Source: Lacticaseibacillus suilingensis (GTDB lineage Bacteria; Bacillota; Bacilli; Lactobacillales; Lactobacillaceae). From it: a stretch of 64,000 nt of DNA. The stretch spans positions 1 to 64,000 of the forward strand of contig NZ_BOLV01000007.1 of NCBI RefSeq assembly GCF_016861845.1. Reading direction: 5' to 3'. The notes beneath the pieces were generated by a model that was not told where the DNA came from, did not search any database, and worked only from the letters and a program-made list of their open reading frames with translations. This document shows positions 15,778-25,300 of the stretch, one piece after another (position 1 is the stretch's first letter; each line of letters opens with the position of its first letter). The translations under genes and the position numbers were made by a program.

Positions 15778-16667
15778 TTGTGCTTGGGAAAATACTTCAT
15801 GTAATCACTTTTCAAATGGTCGGTGGTCATGTGGGTGTAAATCTGGGTCGTCGACAGGCTCGCATGCCCCAGCAGCTCCTGCACTGTGCGCAAATCCGCG
15901 CCGTGGTTAAGCATGTGCGTCGCGAAGCTGTGCCGCAGCATGTGGGGATGAATATCGGCGGTGAGGCTGGTTTGCTTGATCAACTGATCGAGAATGTACT
16001 CAATCCCCCGCGCCGTAAGTGGCCGGCCATGTTGGTTCACAAACACCCGCTGATGGGTCGCAACTTTCGCTATCAGCGTTGGCCGCGCCGTTTTGAGATA
16101 CCGCTGCAACGCGGTTTTGGCATACGATCCAAAAGGGACATAACGATCCTTGTTGCCCTTGCCGTGAATCAGCATCACTTCAAGGTCAAAATCGATTTGC
16201 GCCAGCGTCAAGTTGGCACACTCAGATACCCGGATACCCGTGCCATACAACACTTCCAGCAAAGCGCTGTTGCGCAAATCAAGCGGCTGGTTGCCTGCTA
16301 CCGTAGTGAACAACTCCTGAATCTCGGCTTCGTAGAAAAAGCTGGGCAGATGGTGATGCGACTTGCGAGTTTCCACGAGTTCAAACGGATCCACTTGCGC
16401 TTGACCAACGCGAATCAGATACCGGTAGAAACTACGCAAACTGCTCATTTTTCGCGCCACCGAGCTGCGCGCCAAGTTGCGGTCCGCCAGCGCCGACAGG
16501 TAAGTTTGGACATCAAGGCGATCGACTTTGGCAAAGCCTTTGAAGCTGCCACTGGTCGTCAGAAACTGGCGAAAATCGTTGATGTCTTCTTGGTAGGCCT
16601 TTTGGGTTTCCGGCGAATAGTGCCGTTCCACAGCCAAGTACTGCAAAAATTCGGTTTCCTCAGCCAT
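15774..16667 (-). CDS. xerC: Tyrosine recombinase XerC
   Basis: Site-specific recombinase that resolves chromosome dimers at dif together with XerD. The 297-aa protein has the N-terminal SAM-like core-binding domain (about 1-90) and catalytic residues Arg146, Lys170, His242, Arg245, His268 and Tyr277 (TQIYTHM). The position between trmFO and hslV is the usual xerC locus in Firmicutes, which separates it from the second recombinase at 60.2 kb. ATG at 16667 has AGGAGGT. Its stop codon lies inside the CIRCE-like repeat. Confidence 0.95.
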   Translation of the reverse strand: MAEETEFLQYLAVERHYSPETQKAYQEDINDFRQFLTTSGSFKGFAKVDRLDVQTYLSALADRNLARSSVARKMSSLRSFYRYLIRVGQAQVDPFELVETRKSHHHLPSFFYEAEIQELFTTVAGNQPLDLRNSALLEVLYGTGIRVSECANLTLAQIDFDLEVMLIHGKGNKDRYVPFGSYAKTALQRYLKTARPTLIAKVATHQRVFVNQHGRPLTARGIEYILDQLIKQTSLTADIHPHMLRHSFATHMLNHGADLRTVQELLGHASLSTTQIYTHMTTDHLKSDYMKYFPKHN

Positions 16668-16732
16668 CCGCTCACCTCCTAGCCTTACGGTATCACAATG
16701 GCGCAGCTGTTAAAAGCCGAGCCGCAAGGACC

Positions 16733-16774
16733 AAAAAAGGCAGACCATGACCTCAGCTTGAGGGATGGTCTGCC
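16733..16774 (-). terminator. Intrinsic terminator after trmFO
   Basis: GGCAGACCAT and ATGGTCTGCC enclose an inner CCTC/GAGG hairpin and are followed by six T on the minus strand; 14 bp past the stop. xerC therefore probably has its own promoter or depends on read-through. Confidence 0.9.
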
Positions 16775-16787
16775 TAGAACTGCGCGG

Positions 16788-18080
16788 TTATGCGTCTAGC
16801 GGTAAAGCCGCCAAAGCGCGATCGGCGTAGGCCTGATTACGGGCGAGTTTGTTTTTGATAGGAACGTCCAGCGTAGGCATAATGCCAAAGTTCGCATTCA
16901 TCGGTTGAAAATGCCGAGGGCTGGTATGCGTGATGTAATGGGCCATTGCCCCAATCGCGGTTTCCGCGGGGAAGGCCACCAGCGGCTGCCCTAAGGCTTT
17001 CCGGGCGGCATTGATGCCAGCAATTAACCCGCTACCGGCTGATTCCACGTAACCCTCCACGCCGGTCATTTGCCCGGCGAAAAACAGGCCATCCTGCTTG
17101 CGACTCTCATAAGTGGCGCTCAGGACCAGTGGCGAATTCATGTACGTATTGCGATGCATGACGCCATAGCGCACGATTTCGGCGTTTTCCAAGCCAGGAA
17201 TCATGCGGAACACGCGCTTTTGCTCGCCCCATTTGAGATGCGTTTGGAAGCCCACCATGTTATAAAGTGACGCCGCTGCATTGTCTTGGCGCAGCTGCAC
17301 CACGGCAAACGGCTGCTTGCCGGTGCGCGGATCGATGATGCCTACCGGTTTGAGCGGGCCAAACAGCAAGGTGCGGCTGCCACGCTGAGCCATCACTTCG
17401 ACCGGCATGCAACCTTCAAAGACCTTCAGATTTTCGAATTCATGCCCCTCAGCGACTTCCGCATGCAGCAAGGCATCCTGGAACGCGTAAAATTCATCGC
17501 GATTCATCGGGCAATTGTAGTAAGCCGCCTCGCCATTATCATAACGCGACTGCTTAAAGGCAATCTCGGTATTGATTGAAGCCGCGTCAATAATGGGGGC
17601 CGCGGCATCGAAAAAGTGCAAGCCTTCCTCGCCATTCAGTGCCGCAATTTGGCCCGCCAAAGTCGGCGCGGTCAGCGGCCCGGTTGCCACCACGGTGATG
17701 CCTTCAGGGAAAGTCTCACATTCCTCTGGCATCACCTGGATGCGGGGATGCTGGCGCAGTTTGGCCGTGATTTCAGCACTGAACGGGTCGCGATCGACGG
17801 CCAAGGCCCCGCCAGCCGGCACGGCGTTAGCATCTGCGCTGCTCATAATAATTGAATCTAGCCGGCGCATTTCCTCTTTCAGCAGGCCCACGGCATTGGT
17901 GACGGCATTCGCCCGCAGCGAGTTCGTACATACCAGCTCAGCAAATTGCGCCGTATGATGCGCCGGCGTTGAAGTTTGCGGCCGCATTTCGTAGAGCTTG
18001 ACGTCCACCCCGCGCTTGGCAATCTGCCATGCCGCTTCACTGCCGGCTAGCCCGGCCCCGACAACGTTGACTGTTGGCAT
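16788..18080 (-). CDS. trmFO: Methylenetetrahydrofolate-tRNA-(uracil-5-)-methyltransferase
   Basis: A folate- and FAD-dependent enzyme that makes m5U54 in the tRNA T-loop. The 430-aa protein starts with the dinucleotide fold [15 protein letters not shown] and continues with [22 protein letters not shown] and the C-terminal [15 protein letters not shown], all typical of TrmFO (formerly Gid). ATG at 18080 has AAGGAGG. It lies between topA and xerC in the conserved order; a repeat fragment separates it from topA. Confidence 0.96.
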   Translation of the reverse strand: MPTVNVVGAGLAGSEAAWQIAKRGVDVKLYEMRPQTSTPAHHTAQFAELVCTNSLRANAVTNAVGLLKEEMRRLDSIIMSSADANAVPAGGALAVDRDPFSAEITAKLRQHPRIQVMPEECETFPEGITVVATGPLTAPTLAGQIAALNGEEGLHFFDAAAPIIDAASINTEIAFKQSRYDNGEAAYYNCPMNRDEFYAFQDALLHAEVAEGHEFENLKVFEGCMPVEVMAQRGSRTLLFGPLKPVGIIDPRTGKQPFAVVQLRQDNAAASLYNMVGFQTHLKWGEQKRVFRMIPGLENAEIVRYGVMHRNTYMNSPLVLSATYESRKQDGLFFAGQMTGVEGYVESAGSGLIAGINAARKALGQPLVAFPAETAIGAMAHYITHTSPRHFQPMNANFGIMPTLDVPIKNKLARNQAYADRALAALPLDA

Positions 18081-18149
18081 GAGAATTCCTCCTTGAGTAG
18101 GTCATGAGAAAAAATAGTCGTTTGTTTCAGGCTCAAAGCGCCTAGCGCC

Positions 18150-18215
18150 GCAGCCTGCTCCAGTTGCGCTCACGAAGGCAACGCTTGAGTGATTAGCTAA
18201 GTGCGCCTTCGTTCA
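18150..18215 (-). repeat. Intergenic palindromic repeat, copy 3 (shortened)
   Basis: On the minus strand GAACGAAGGCGC pairs with GCGTTGCCTTCGTG, followed by AGCGCAACTGGAGCAGG, matching the outer arms and right edge of the family. The central hairpin is missing, leaving TTAGCTAATCACTC. It lies between topA and trmFO. Confidence 0.6.
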
Positions 18216-18225
18216 CTGCCTTTTC

Positions 18226-18250
18226 AAAAAAACGCCGCATTGCGCGGCGT
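18226..18250 (-). terminator. Intrinsic terminator after topA
   Basis: ACGCCGC, five bases, GCGGCGT then seven T on the minus strand, 29 bp past the topA stop. Confidence 0.85.
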
Positions 18251-18278
18251 TCGTTGCACCAGCTTGGTCGCCGCGCGA

Positions 18279-20363
18279 CTAGGCCTTCACAGTTTCTTCT
18301 TTGTAGTCACCATTTGGGCAGACGATTTGGACCTTACCGCGGCTGCGCTTTTCGACCAAGAAATGCCCGCACTTCGGGCAATCGCGGCCGACGGGTTTAT
18401 CCCAGGAAACAAAATCACAATCTGGGTAGCGCGAGCAGCCGTAGAAGGTGCGATTGCGCTTGGATTTACGTTCGACCACTTGGCCTTTGCCACACTTCGG
18501 ACAAATGACGCCGATTTCTTTGACGATGGCCTTGGTGTTGCGACATTCTGGGAACCGCGAGCAGGCGTAGAACTTGCCGAAGCGGCCCAGCTTGATCACC
18601 ATTGGGGCGCCGCAGATGTCACAGTCAAAGCCAGCAGGTTCGTCTTTGATTTGCACCTTCTCAATGCCTTTTTCAGCGGATTCCACTTCTTTGGCAAAAG
18701 GCTGGTAGAACTGATCGATAACCTTGACCCAATCCGTTTTGCCGGTTTCAATGCTATCAAGCTCGGATTCAACCGTGGCAGTGAATTTGATGTTCACGAT
18801 GTCAGGGAAAAATTCATTGATCAGGTCATTGACAATCTCGCCTAATTCCGTCGGTTCGAAACGGCGGGCGGTCATTTTAACGTAGTACCGCTTCTTAATG
18901 GTTTCGATGGTTGGCGCATAGGTACTTGGCCGCCCGACGCCATTTTCTTCCAAGGCCTTGACCAAGTTCGCTTCTGAATAGCGGGCCGGTGGCTGGGTAA
19001 AGTGCTGCGCCGGGTCGGTTTTGACCAGGGTGGCTTCATCCCCGATGGCTAGCTCTGGCAACAGGTTATCCTTGGCTTCTTCATCGCGGCTGGAGACATA
19101 GAGCTTGGTGAAGCCAGCGAATTTGGTCTGACTCCCGTTGGCACGGAAGGTCGCACCGTTTTGTTCGAGGGTAACCTGCACCGTGTTGATCACCGCCGGT
19201 GTCATTTCGCTGGCGACAAACCGGCTCCAGATCAAACGGTAAAGTTTCATCTGGTCCTTGTTCAGCACCTTTTCCATTTGCTCTGGCGTCCGCATCGTGC
19301 TGGTAGGACGAATCGCTTCATGGGCGTCTTGGGCGCCTTCTTGAAGCTTGCCCTGGCGGATTTTCACAGCCGCGTAAGCTTCACCATAGGCTTCATGGAT
19401 GAAGTGCGAGGTTTCGGTTTTGGCGACATTGGACACACGCGTTGAGTCCGTCCGCATATAGGTGATGAGCCCGACCGTCCCGAGCTTACCGCCTAAGTTG
19501 ATGCCTTCATACAACTGCTGGGCCAGCATCATGGTTTTACGGGTCGGGAACCCGAGCTTCCGGTTGGCTTCCTGCTGCAGGGAACTGGTGGTAAATGGCG
19601 GGGCTGGGAACCGTTTGCGTTCCTTCTTCACCACATTGGTAATGGTAAATGGCTGCTTCTTGTTGATGCCGCGCAGGACTTCTTGCACCTTATCATTGTT
19701 CGGCAGAGCCATTTTCTTGCCGTTCAGGCCATAGAAACTGGCCGCGAACTTTTTGCTGGCGCCTTTTTTGAATTCGGCATCCAAGCTCCAGTATTCTTCT
19801 GGTTTAAAATTACGAATTTCATTTTCGCGGTCGATGATCAGCTTCAGTGCCACCGACTGCACGCGGCCGGCACTCAGGCCTTTTTTGACCTTCGCCCAAA
19901 GCAGTGGACTGATGGAATAACCCACCAAACGGTCCAAAATTCGGCGTGCCTGCTGCGCATCCACCAAATTCATGTCAATGCTACGCGGCGTCTTGAACGC
20001 ATTTTTGACGGCATCTTTCGTGATTTCATTGAAGACGACGCGGTTTTTATCTTTAGGATCAAGATTCAAAATATGGCTCACATGCCACGCGATGGCTTCC
20101 CCTTCACGGTCCGGGTCAGCCGCCAGGTAGATGTGATCCGCTTTCTTGGCGTTCTTCTTGAGCTCCTTGATCACATCGCCTTTGCCGCGAATCGAAATAT
20201 ACTTGGGTTCATAGTTGTGCTCAAAGTCGATGCCCATCTGACTCTTCGGTAGATCCCGAATGTGCCCCAGACTCGCAACCACCTTATAATTGCGCCCTAG
20301 ATATTTCTCAATAGTTTTAGCTTTAGCTGGCGATTCCACGATGACCAAATTCTTGGCGGTCAT
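18279..20363 (-). CDS. topA: DNA topoisomerase I
   Basis: Relaxes negative supercoils. The 694-aa protein has the TOPRIM domain at its N-terminus ([30 protein letters not shown]), the catalytic tyrosine in [12 protein letters not shown] and C-terminal zinc ribbons. Two ribbons are complete four-cysteine modules (CDIC...CSRFPEC, CPKC...CSRYPDC); the third (CPKC...VCPNGDY) has lost the last cysteine. ATG at 20363 follows a run of six G; the upstream frame to 20411 overlaps the promoter and is rejected. A strong promoter and a 16-bp palindrome lie in the leader. Confidence 0.97.
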   Translation of the reverse strand: MTAKNLVIVESPAKAKTIEKYLGRNYKVVASLGHIRDLPKSQMGIDFEHNYEPKYISIRGKGDVIKELKKNAKKADHIYLAADPDREGEAIAWHVSHILNLDPKDKNRVVFNEITKDAVKNAFKTPRSIDMNLVDAQQARRILDRLVGYSISPLLWAKVKKGLSAGRVQSVALKLIIDRENEIRNFKPEEYWSLDAEFKKGASKKFAASFYGLNGKKMALPNNDKVQEVLRGINKKQPFTITNVVKKERKRFPAPPFTTSSLQQEANRKLGFPTRKTMMLAQQLYEGINLGGKLGTVGLITYMRTDSTRVSNVAKTETSHFIHEAYGEAYAAVKIRQGKLQEGAQDAHEAIRPTSTMRTPEQMEKVLNKDQMKLYRLIWSRFVASEMTPAVINTVQVTLEQNGATFRANGSQTKFAGFTKLYVSSRDEEAKDNLLPELAIGDEATLVKTDPAQHFTQPPARYSEANLVKALEENGVGRPSTYAPTIETIKKRYYVKMTARRFEPTELGEIVNDLINEFFPDIVNIKFTATVESELDSIETGKTDWVKVIDQFYQPFAKEVESAEKGIEKVQIKDEPAGFDCDICGAPMVIKLGRFGKFYACSRFPECRNTKAIVKEIGVICPKCGKGQVVERKSKRNRTFYGCSRYPDCDFVSWDKPVGRDCPKCGHFLVEKRSRGKVQIVCPNGDYKEETVKA

Positions 20364-20379
20364 GTGCGCCCCCCTTTCA

Positions 20380-20436
20380 TTGGGCAGCTGCCCAAAAACA
20401 ACAGCTATCATATTCTATACATTTTATGTTTGTCAA
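20380..20436 (-). promoter_or_regulatory. topA promoter and leader palindrome
   Basis: Minus strand TTGACA (20436-20431), 18 bp, TATGAT (20412-20407). Between the expected start of the RNA and the ribosome site lies the perfect palindrome TTGGGCAGCTGCCCAA (20380-20395). Confidence 0.7.
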
Positions 20437-20480
20437 ATAAAGCCGGCGGGGATCGACAAGTGCCTAAACCCGGCCTTGGC

Positions 20481-20507
20481 AAAAAAACGGCGGATGACCT
20501 CATCCGC
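20481..20507 (-). terminator. Intrinsic terminator after dprA
   Basis: GCGGATGA, two bases, TCATCCGC then seven T (after CG) on the minus strand, about 25 bp past the dprA stop. Confidence 0.85.
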
Positions 20508-20531
20508 TAGCCTTGCTTTAACTATGCCTGT

Positions 20532-21386
20532 CTAGGGGAAAAACTGCAACTCTTCCATAATATCAGCGCCGGATTGCACCAATTTGGCACCGACTTGAAG
20601 TAGCTCATTCGTGCCGGTCCCGAGCGCCTCGCCCATCCGATTCGGCAGCGCAAAGACTTCCCGATTATTCTGCAGGGCATAATTGGCCGTAATCAAACTG
20701 CCACTTTTCCGCGCGGCCTCGGTGACCAACACCCCATGCGCCAGCCCGGCAATGATGCGATTGCGGGCCACGAAACGATACGGCGCCGGCCAAACTTCGG
20801 CTGGATACTCTGAAAGTAGCAAGCCTTCCTCGGCAATCCGCGCCTGCAGTTCAAGATTGCTCGCCGGATAAACCCGGTCCATGCCATTAGCAATGACCGC
20901 TATCGTCGGCCAACCGTGACTCAAGGCCATCTCCAAAGCAAACGTGTCAGCCCCAGCCGCCAAGCCACTGACAATTGCCAGTGGCGGCAGTTCATTGGCC
21001 AGCCGTTCCAGCGCCTGGCGCGTGTAGCGCGTAGCGGTCCGCGCGCCAACCACCGCCAGCGTTAGCCGCGGCAGCAGGCTTGGCCGCCCGCGATAAAACA
21101 AGACCAGCGGCGGCTGATTACTTTCGGCCAGCCGCGGCGGATAGCTCGCATCAAAGCGCGTCAACACTGGCACCGCCCGATAGCTCTCCCGCGCTTGTTG
21201 AAACCACGCGACATCATGGACAAAAGGCTGAATGGCCACCAGCGGACCCCAATCGGCCACGGTTTTGACCGAATCACTGAGCTTTAGTTGGCGACGTTCG
21301 ATTTCTGCCCACAATTCATTCTCATGTCGCCAAGCCTTGGTATGCATCGCCAAATGCCACACGTAAACCAATTCACGTAAATCCAT
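20532..21386 (-). CDS. dprA: DNA-processing protein DprA
   Basis: Loads RecA on incoming single-stranded DNA during natural transformation. The 284-aa protein has a short N-terminal region and the Rossmann-like core with LAVVGARTATRYT, IVSGLAAGADTFA and NRIIAGLAHGVLVTEA, which are DprA/Smf signatures. ATG at 21386 has a GGGGGT site. It lies between rnhB and topA in the standard order. Presence does not show that the strain is competent. Confidence 0.95.
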   Translation of the reverse strand: MDLRELVYVWHLAMHTKAWRHENELWAEIERRQLKLSDSVKTVADWGPLVAIQPFVHDVAWFQQARESYRAVPVLTRFDASYPPRLAESNQPPLVLFYRGRPSLLPRLTLAVVGARTATRYTRQALERLANELPPLAIVSGLAAGADTFALEMALSHGWPTIAVIANGMDRVYPASNLELQARIAEEGLLLSEYPAEVWPAPYRFVARNRIIAGLAHGVLVTEAARKSGSLITANYALQNNREVFALPNRMGEALGTGTNELLQVGAKLVQSGADIMEELQFFP

Positions 21387-21414
21387 GTCGCACCCCCTGC
21401 AACATTAGATTACG

Positions 21415-21437
21415 AAAAAAGCCGCGCAATGCGCGAC
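21415..21437 (-). terminator. Intrinsic terminator after rnhB
   Basis: AGTCGCGC, ATT, GCGCGGCT (one G-U pair) and six T, beginning directly after the rnhB TAA. Confidence 0.8.
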
Positions 21438-22193
21438 TTAATGTTTGGCAGCTTCTCGCACCGGGCTAAAACTCATGCGGTGAATTTTAGTCACACCATA
21501 TTCGGCCAGACCCGCCAAGTGTTTTTGCGTGCCATAGCCTTTGTTGTCTTTCAAATCATAGCCTGGATAGATTTGGTCATACATCGTCATCAGGCGATCA
21601 CGCACCACTTTGGCCACAATGCTGGCAGCGGCGATGCTGATGCTATTGGCGTCCCCGTGAATCAGTTTGCGCTGCGGTACCGGGACTGGGACGTGCATGG
21701 CGTCCACCAGTAAAAAGTCTGGCGCCACCCGCAAATGCGTCGCTGCCTCCCCCATGGCCAGTTCGGTGGCATGATAAATGTTTTCGCGATCAATCATATG
21801 ATTGTCCGCCACGCCAAGGCTAACTGCCAAAGCCTGAGACATAATCAACGGATACAGCCGCTCACGTTCATGGGCGGTGAGCTGTTTCGAGTCATTCACC
21901 GGCAGCGCGCAATCATGGGGTAAAATCACCGCGCAAGTGACCACTGGGCCGGCTAATGGCCCGCGCCCGACTTCATCGATGCCAGCGATATGAGGATACT
22001 GCGGCCACAACTCTCGTTCATAACGGCGGCGATAGTCCAAATCGGCGGCTTCAGCTTCAGCCTCGGCCTGGCGGCGTTCATATTGGGCGAGCAGATTTTG
22101 GGCGCCCACCCGCGAATCGGCGGCCAGCGCTGCCAGCAAGGCCTCAGTCGGGGCTTGCGCTAGCTGCTGTTTTAATTCACTCAGCGTGGCCAT
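21438..22193 (-). CDS. rnhB: Ribonuclease HII
   Basis: Cuts at single ribonucleotides and RNA-DNA hybrids. The 251-aa protein has an N-terminal extension of about 65 residues with a charged helix, common in Firmicutes RNase HII, then the catalytic core: [14 protein letters not shown] with the Asp-Glu pair, and FLLVDAMHV with a further catalytic aspartate. ATG at 22193 uses AGGTGA inside the end of rbgA; the two genes overlap by 17 bp, implying coupled translation. Confidence 0.96.
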   Translation of the reverse strand: MATLSELKQQLAQAPTEALLAALAADSRVGAQNLLAQYERRQAEAEAEAADLDYRRRYERELWPQYPHIAGIDEVGRGPLAGPVVTCAVILPHDCALPVNDSKQLTAHERERLYPLIMSQALAVSLGVADNHMIDRENIYHATELAMGEAATHLRVAPDFLLVDAMHVPVPVPQRKLIHGDANSISIAAASIVAKVVRDRLMTMYDQIYPGYDLKDNKGYGTQKHLAGLAEYGVTKIHRMSFSPVREAAKH

Positions 22194-23037
22194 CAAAATC
22201 ACCTGGTACTTCCAGCGTGAACGCGCCTAATTTGCCTTGCCGGGCATCGAAAATCAGCCGTTCTGCCGCTCGGTTGAAGGTTTCACCGAAGCCCATTTTT
22301 TGACTCAACACCACCATTAAATCGGCCGGCGTCAGCGCCATTTCTTCGTCATTCAGGTGGTAAGCCCGCTTCAACGCCGCCGGATAAGCGCGCTGGAAGA
22401 AGGTCAAGCCGAATAGCCCCACCCCGTCTTCTTGGAACACCGTGTCGGCAATCGCGCCAGTCAAGGCCAGCTTCTCGCCAACCAGCTCATCTTCGAATTT
22501 CGGCCACAAAATCCCTGGGGTGTCCAGCAGCATCAGCGTGTCGTCGGCTTTCAGCCATTGCTGATTTTTAGTGACACCGGGACGGTTGCCGACCACCGCA
22601 ATGTTTTTCTTGACCAGGCGATTAAGAACCGTCGATTTGCCCACGTTGGGGATACCGATACACATCGCCCGCAGCGACGGATTGCGAATGCCTCGTGACT
22701 TCTGCTTTTCTATTTTGGCGGCCATCATTTGCCGCGCCAGTTGTGGAATCTGATTGAGACGCTTGGCATGCTGGGCGTCAATCGCGATGGCTTCATCCCC
22801 TTGCGCCCGGTAGTATGCCAGCCATTGCGCGGTTTTATTCGGATCAGCCAAATCCTTCTTATTTAAAACCATGATCCGCGGTTTTTGGCCGACAATCTGA
22901 TTCATCATCGGGTTGCGGCTCGCTTCTGGCACCCGCGCATCGACAATTTCTAGTACTAGGTCGACTTGCTTCAGTTTTTCTTGGACTTGGTTGCGCGCCT
23001 TAGCCATGTGGCCGGGGAACCATTGAATATTCGCCAT
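22177..23037 (-). CDS. rbgA: Ribosome biogenesis GTPase RbgA (YlqF)
   Basis: A circularly permuted GTPase needed for late 50S subunit assembly. In the 286-aa protein the G-motif order is permuted: NKKD (G4) near residue 60 precedes GIPNVGKST (G1) near 124 and DTPG (G3) near 170. The start [14 protein letters not shown] is characteristic. ATG at 23037 has AAAGGAG. It heads the rbgA-rnhB unit; a TATAAT-containing promoter is 130 bp upstream and the leader contains a GC-rich hairpin (AGCGCCG/CGGCGCT, 23132-23150 region). Confidence 0.96.
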   Translation of the reverse strand: MANIQWFPGHMAKARNQVQEKLKQVDLVLEIVDARVPEASRNPMMNQIVGQKPRIMVLNKKDLADPNKTAQWLAYYRAQGDEAIAIDAQHAKRLNQIPQLARQMMAAKIEKQKSRGIRNPSLRAMCIGIPNVGKSTVLNRLVKKNIAVVGNRPGVTKNQQWLKADDTLMLLDTPGILWPKFEDELVGEKLALTGAIADTVFQEDGVGLFGLTFFQRAYPAALKRAYHLNDEEMALTPADLMVVLSQKMGFGETFNRAAERLIFDARQGKLGAFTLEVPGDFDGHAE

Positions 23038-23168
23038 GCAAATTACTCCTTTTCATCCCAAGGGTTTCCATGCTCTCGGTGAGCAAACTTGAATTGAGAG
23101 GGCAGCTAGCGGTCACCACTCAGGCTGCTCATGAAAACAGCGCCGAATCACGGCGCTATGCAAGCTTC

Positions 23169-23198
23169 ATTATAACTTAGGGGCTAGCTCGATGCGAA
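23169..23198 (-). promoter_or_regulatory. Promoter of rbgA-rnhB
   Basis: Minus strand TTCGCA (23198-23193), 18 bp, perfect TATAAT (23174-23169). The RNA would have a leader of about 125 nt. Confidence 0.55.
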
Positions 23199-23219
23199 TC
23201 CAGCCCTTCTGATCAAAAG

Positions 23220-23313
23220 TTAGCGCCAGCACAGGTCTGTGATGCGTTAATCGGAATACCCCTGACCGATTAACTGGTAGCCAACGCTAAGCCTCAGACA
23301 AATGTTGTGAGGC
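23220..23313. repeat. Branched intergenic inverted-repeat element
   Basis: An outer pair TTAGCG/CGCTAA (23220-23225, 23285-23290) and CCAG/CTGG enclose two hairpins, CACAG-GT-CTGTG and GTTAATCGG-N11-CCGATTAAC, giving a three-way junction. A third hairpin GCCTCA/TGAGGC follows. No coding potential; function unknown. Confidence 0.5.
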
Positions 23314-23383
23314 CTTGCTAGCTCATCACCAGTCGCAGATGACTGCCCTCAAATTAGCGAAAAAATATTTCCATAAAATGCTT

Positions 23384-23413
23384 TTGCTTCGCAAAGTTTT
23401 GTAGTAAGATAAT
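23384..23413 (+). promoter_or_regulatory. Candidate promoter for leader RNA A
   Basis: TTGCTT (23384-23389), 18 bp, GATAAT (23408-23413). A second AT-rich block (23431-23446) closer to the leader resembles the -10 region of leader B, so the true start is uncertain. Confidence 0.4.
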
Positions 23414-23448
23414 GGCGATATATCAATATGCTTATTCATCAAAAAAGA

Positions 23449-23549
23449 TAGCCGGCCGGCTACTAAGATAAATAGAAGGAAACAGGAGTTGCATATTCGT
23501 AACAGACCCTGTTGAACCTCTAGAAATCTTATTCATCGGCCGGTTTTTT
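23449..23549 (+). promoter_or_regulatory. Structured leader RNA A with terminator (attenuator)
   Basis: Nested helices can be drawn by hand. Outer: CCGGCCG (23452-23458) with CGGCCGG (23537-23543), then TTTTTT. Next: TAAGAT/ATCTTA; TAGA-A-GG/CCTCTA; AACAGG/CCTGTT; apical GTTGC-ATATTC-GTAAC (23488-23503). The 5' outer arm is part of the palindrome TAGCCGGCCGGCTA. The U-tract ends 42 nt before the ATG of the first gene, with no room for another promoter, so the element should attenuate the three-gene operon. It shares its core with leader B at 27.9-28.0 kb. Confidence 0.75.
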
Positions 23550-23591
23550 GTTGCCTAATTTCACTCATCAAACCACTTGGAGGAAGTAATT

Positions 23592-24146
23592 ATGCCAGAA
23601 ATTAATCAGAACGGTAACACCGTCGTTAATGTCAAAAAGAGTCGCAATGGCTCATGGATCGATAAAGAGTTCTCGGCCAGCGTCTTTCTGTTCTTCATCA
23701 AAGGGCGCATCTCAGTCGACTACCGCGGTGTGCACATTACCGAGCAAAATACCATGCTCGGCATCATTCCTGCCGGCCAGAACAAGCAAACGATTCCACT
23801 CAATAACATCTCGGGCGCATCAATCTCCACGGCCTACAAGGCCAGCCGGTTCTTCTGGGGCGCCATCTTAGCCATTCTTGGTATCTTCACCCTGCCAAGT
23901 TCGCCACTGTTAGGCATCATTCTAGCCGTGATCGGGGTGGTGATGTTTGCCAATGGCATCCTGACCAAATTATTCATCGAAAAAAGTGGTACTGCCTACG
24001 CGCTAAGCGTCCCGTTCTTCAACAAGGCGGATATTATCGCGGTTCAGCAGGTTATTGAACAGGCGCTCGAAGCCAACGCAGATAAGACTGACAACAGCCT
24101 ATATATGAAGCGCCTGAATGAAGAAGACATGAGTGACGTGCAGTAA
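23592..24146 (+). CDS. Small membrane protein with PH-like domain, unknown function
   Basis: The 184-aa protein has an N-terminal soluble part (1-85) with a pattern like bacterial PH/YdbS-type beta domains (ISVDYRGVHITEQNTMLGIIPAG...TIPLNNISGASI), two adjacent membrane segments at about 87-102 and 105-122, and a C-terminal soluble tail (FIEKSGTAYALSVPFF...VQQVIEQAL) that looks like a second half of the same fold. The PH assignment is tentative. ATG at 23592 has GGAGGAAG; the longer TTG frame is rejected. First gene of an operon with a lipoprotein and a NERD protein, preceded by leader RNA A. Confidence 0.75.
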   Translation: MPEINQNGNTVVNVKKSRNGSWIDKEFSASVFLFFIKGRISVDYRGVHITEQNTMLGIIPAGQNKQTIPLNNISGASISTAYKASRFFWGAILAILGIFTLPSSPLLGIILAVIGVVMFANGILTKLFIEKSGTAYALSVPFFNKADIIAVQQVIEQALEANADKTDNSLYMKRLNEEDMSDVQ

Positions 24147-24256
24147 CATCAAGCTCATGGCGGATCAACTGGGATGAGGCAAGTCAAGCCATCGGTTCTG
24201 ACTTGAACAAAGACCCAGCATCTGCCAATTCAATACCAGAGAAAGCGAGTCACACG

Positions 24257-25255
24257 ATGAAAAAAAGTACTTGGCATCTTCTCATCAGTGCCTTGGCGTT
24301 GATGAGCGCCATCTTCATGTTAAGCGGCTGTGCAGGCAAAAAAAGTGGCACTTCTTCAGCATCTAAAAGCAGCGTCAAAAACAAAACACAAACCAAACAT
24401 GCAAAAGCAGCGAGTCAAAAAGCAAAAAAGCTGACTGCTGAAGAAAAAGCCCAACAGAAAAAAACTAAGGCCATTTTCAAAGGCATTACCCTGTCACTGG
24501 TGGGGACGGAAGACCATCCAGTCGTGGACTGGGACAAACCGACGCTTCTGACTAATATTGCCACCTACCTGGCAAAACAAGAAGGTGCTGATCCCGCGAC
24601 AGTACTGGCGATTATTAAGGTCAAAGAAACTGCGGAGAAAATTCCCAACGAGAAGCAGACGGTTGATGGCTACTCCTCTTTCGGGCGCCTTGGTTTTCCG
24701 GATATGTTTGAAACTTACTACGATTCTGGTATTGCCCTGACCGGAGAACAAAAAGCTGCGCTAGATAACGTGGCCAGCGACTTAGATGATCTCACGGTCA
24801 ATCCTTCTGCGGGCAGTAATGAAGATTTGGGTTTTGATAAACCTGGCTACCATGCAAACCTATCCGTCTACGATAGCTCAGGATTCGGTGTCGAAATCAA
24901 CAAGGACTTTGCGCAGATGCCCAAACCTAAAGCCATTAATGTCCGTGAGCTACTCACCAATCATCTTTATATCCATATGACAGGTTGGGAAGGAACTGAA
25001 GATACGATCAAAGGCGTCTACCTCGACCAATCGACGCTTAGCCAAATTTCGAAACTGATGGGCACGACGCTTGAGCCTGATGCAGTGAACGCACTTTGGG
25101 ACATCAGAAACAACACGTTGAAATATCGCCCGGGTGATAGCGTGACCATCGATTTTGATTCCCTCGCCGGTAAATTAGCTGAACTGACCCCTAGCACTGC
25201 TAGTGTCACTTGGTACGGCGATGGCCAAGGACCGACCGTTCTGCAAGCAGAATAG
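24257..25255 (+). CDS. Predicted lipoprotein, unknown function
   Basis: A 332-aa exported protein. The signal peptide MKKSTWHLLISALALM... ends in the lipobox LSGC with Cys25 as the lipidated residue. A lysine- and serine-rich linker (26-80) should span the wall, followed by a folded domain of about 250 residues that I do not recognise. ATG at 24257 is chosen because it gives a complete signal peptide; the ribosome site (GAAAGCGAG) is weak, and the upstream TTG frame from 24203 has none. Located 110 bp after the membrane protein gene and 45 bp before the NERD gene, without a terminator between, so probably co-transcribed. Confidence 0.8.
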   Translation: MKKSTWHLLISALALMSAIFMLSGCAGKKSGTSSASKSSVKNKTQTKHAKAASQKAKKLTAEEKAQQKKTKAIFKGITLSLVGTEDHPVVDWDKPTLLTNIATYLAKQEGADPATVLAIIKVKETAEKIPNEKQTVDGYSSFGRLGFPDMFETYYDSGIALTGEQKAALDNVASDLDDLTVNPSAGSNEDLGFDKPGYHANLSVYDSSGFGVEINKDFAQMPKPKAINVRELLTNHLYIHMTGWEGTEDTIKGVYLDQSTLSQISKLMGTTLEPDAVNALWDIRNNTLKYRPGDSVTIDFDSLAGKLAELTPSTASVTWYGDGQGPTVLQAE

Positions 25256-25300
25256 TTGAAGCGAGATCAGGTTGGCGACCGAGAAAGGAGGTGCAAGCTG

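Noticed and set aside
15771-16682. 303-aa plus-strand frame opposite xerC
   Set aside because: Mirror of a well-conserved recombinase gene; a by-product of GC-rich third positions.
18279-20411. Longer topA with 16 extra N-terminal residues
   Set aside because: The extension overlaps the promoter -10 box and leader palindrome and lacks a ribosome site.
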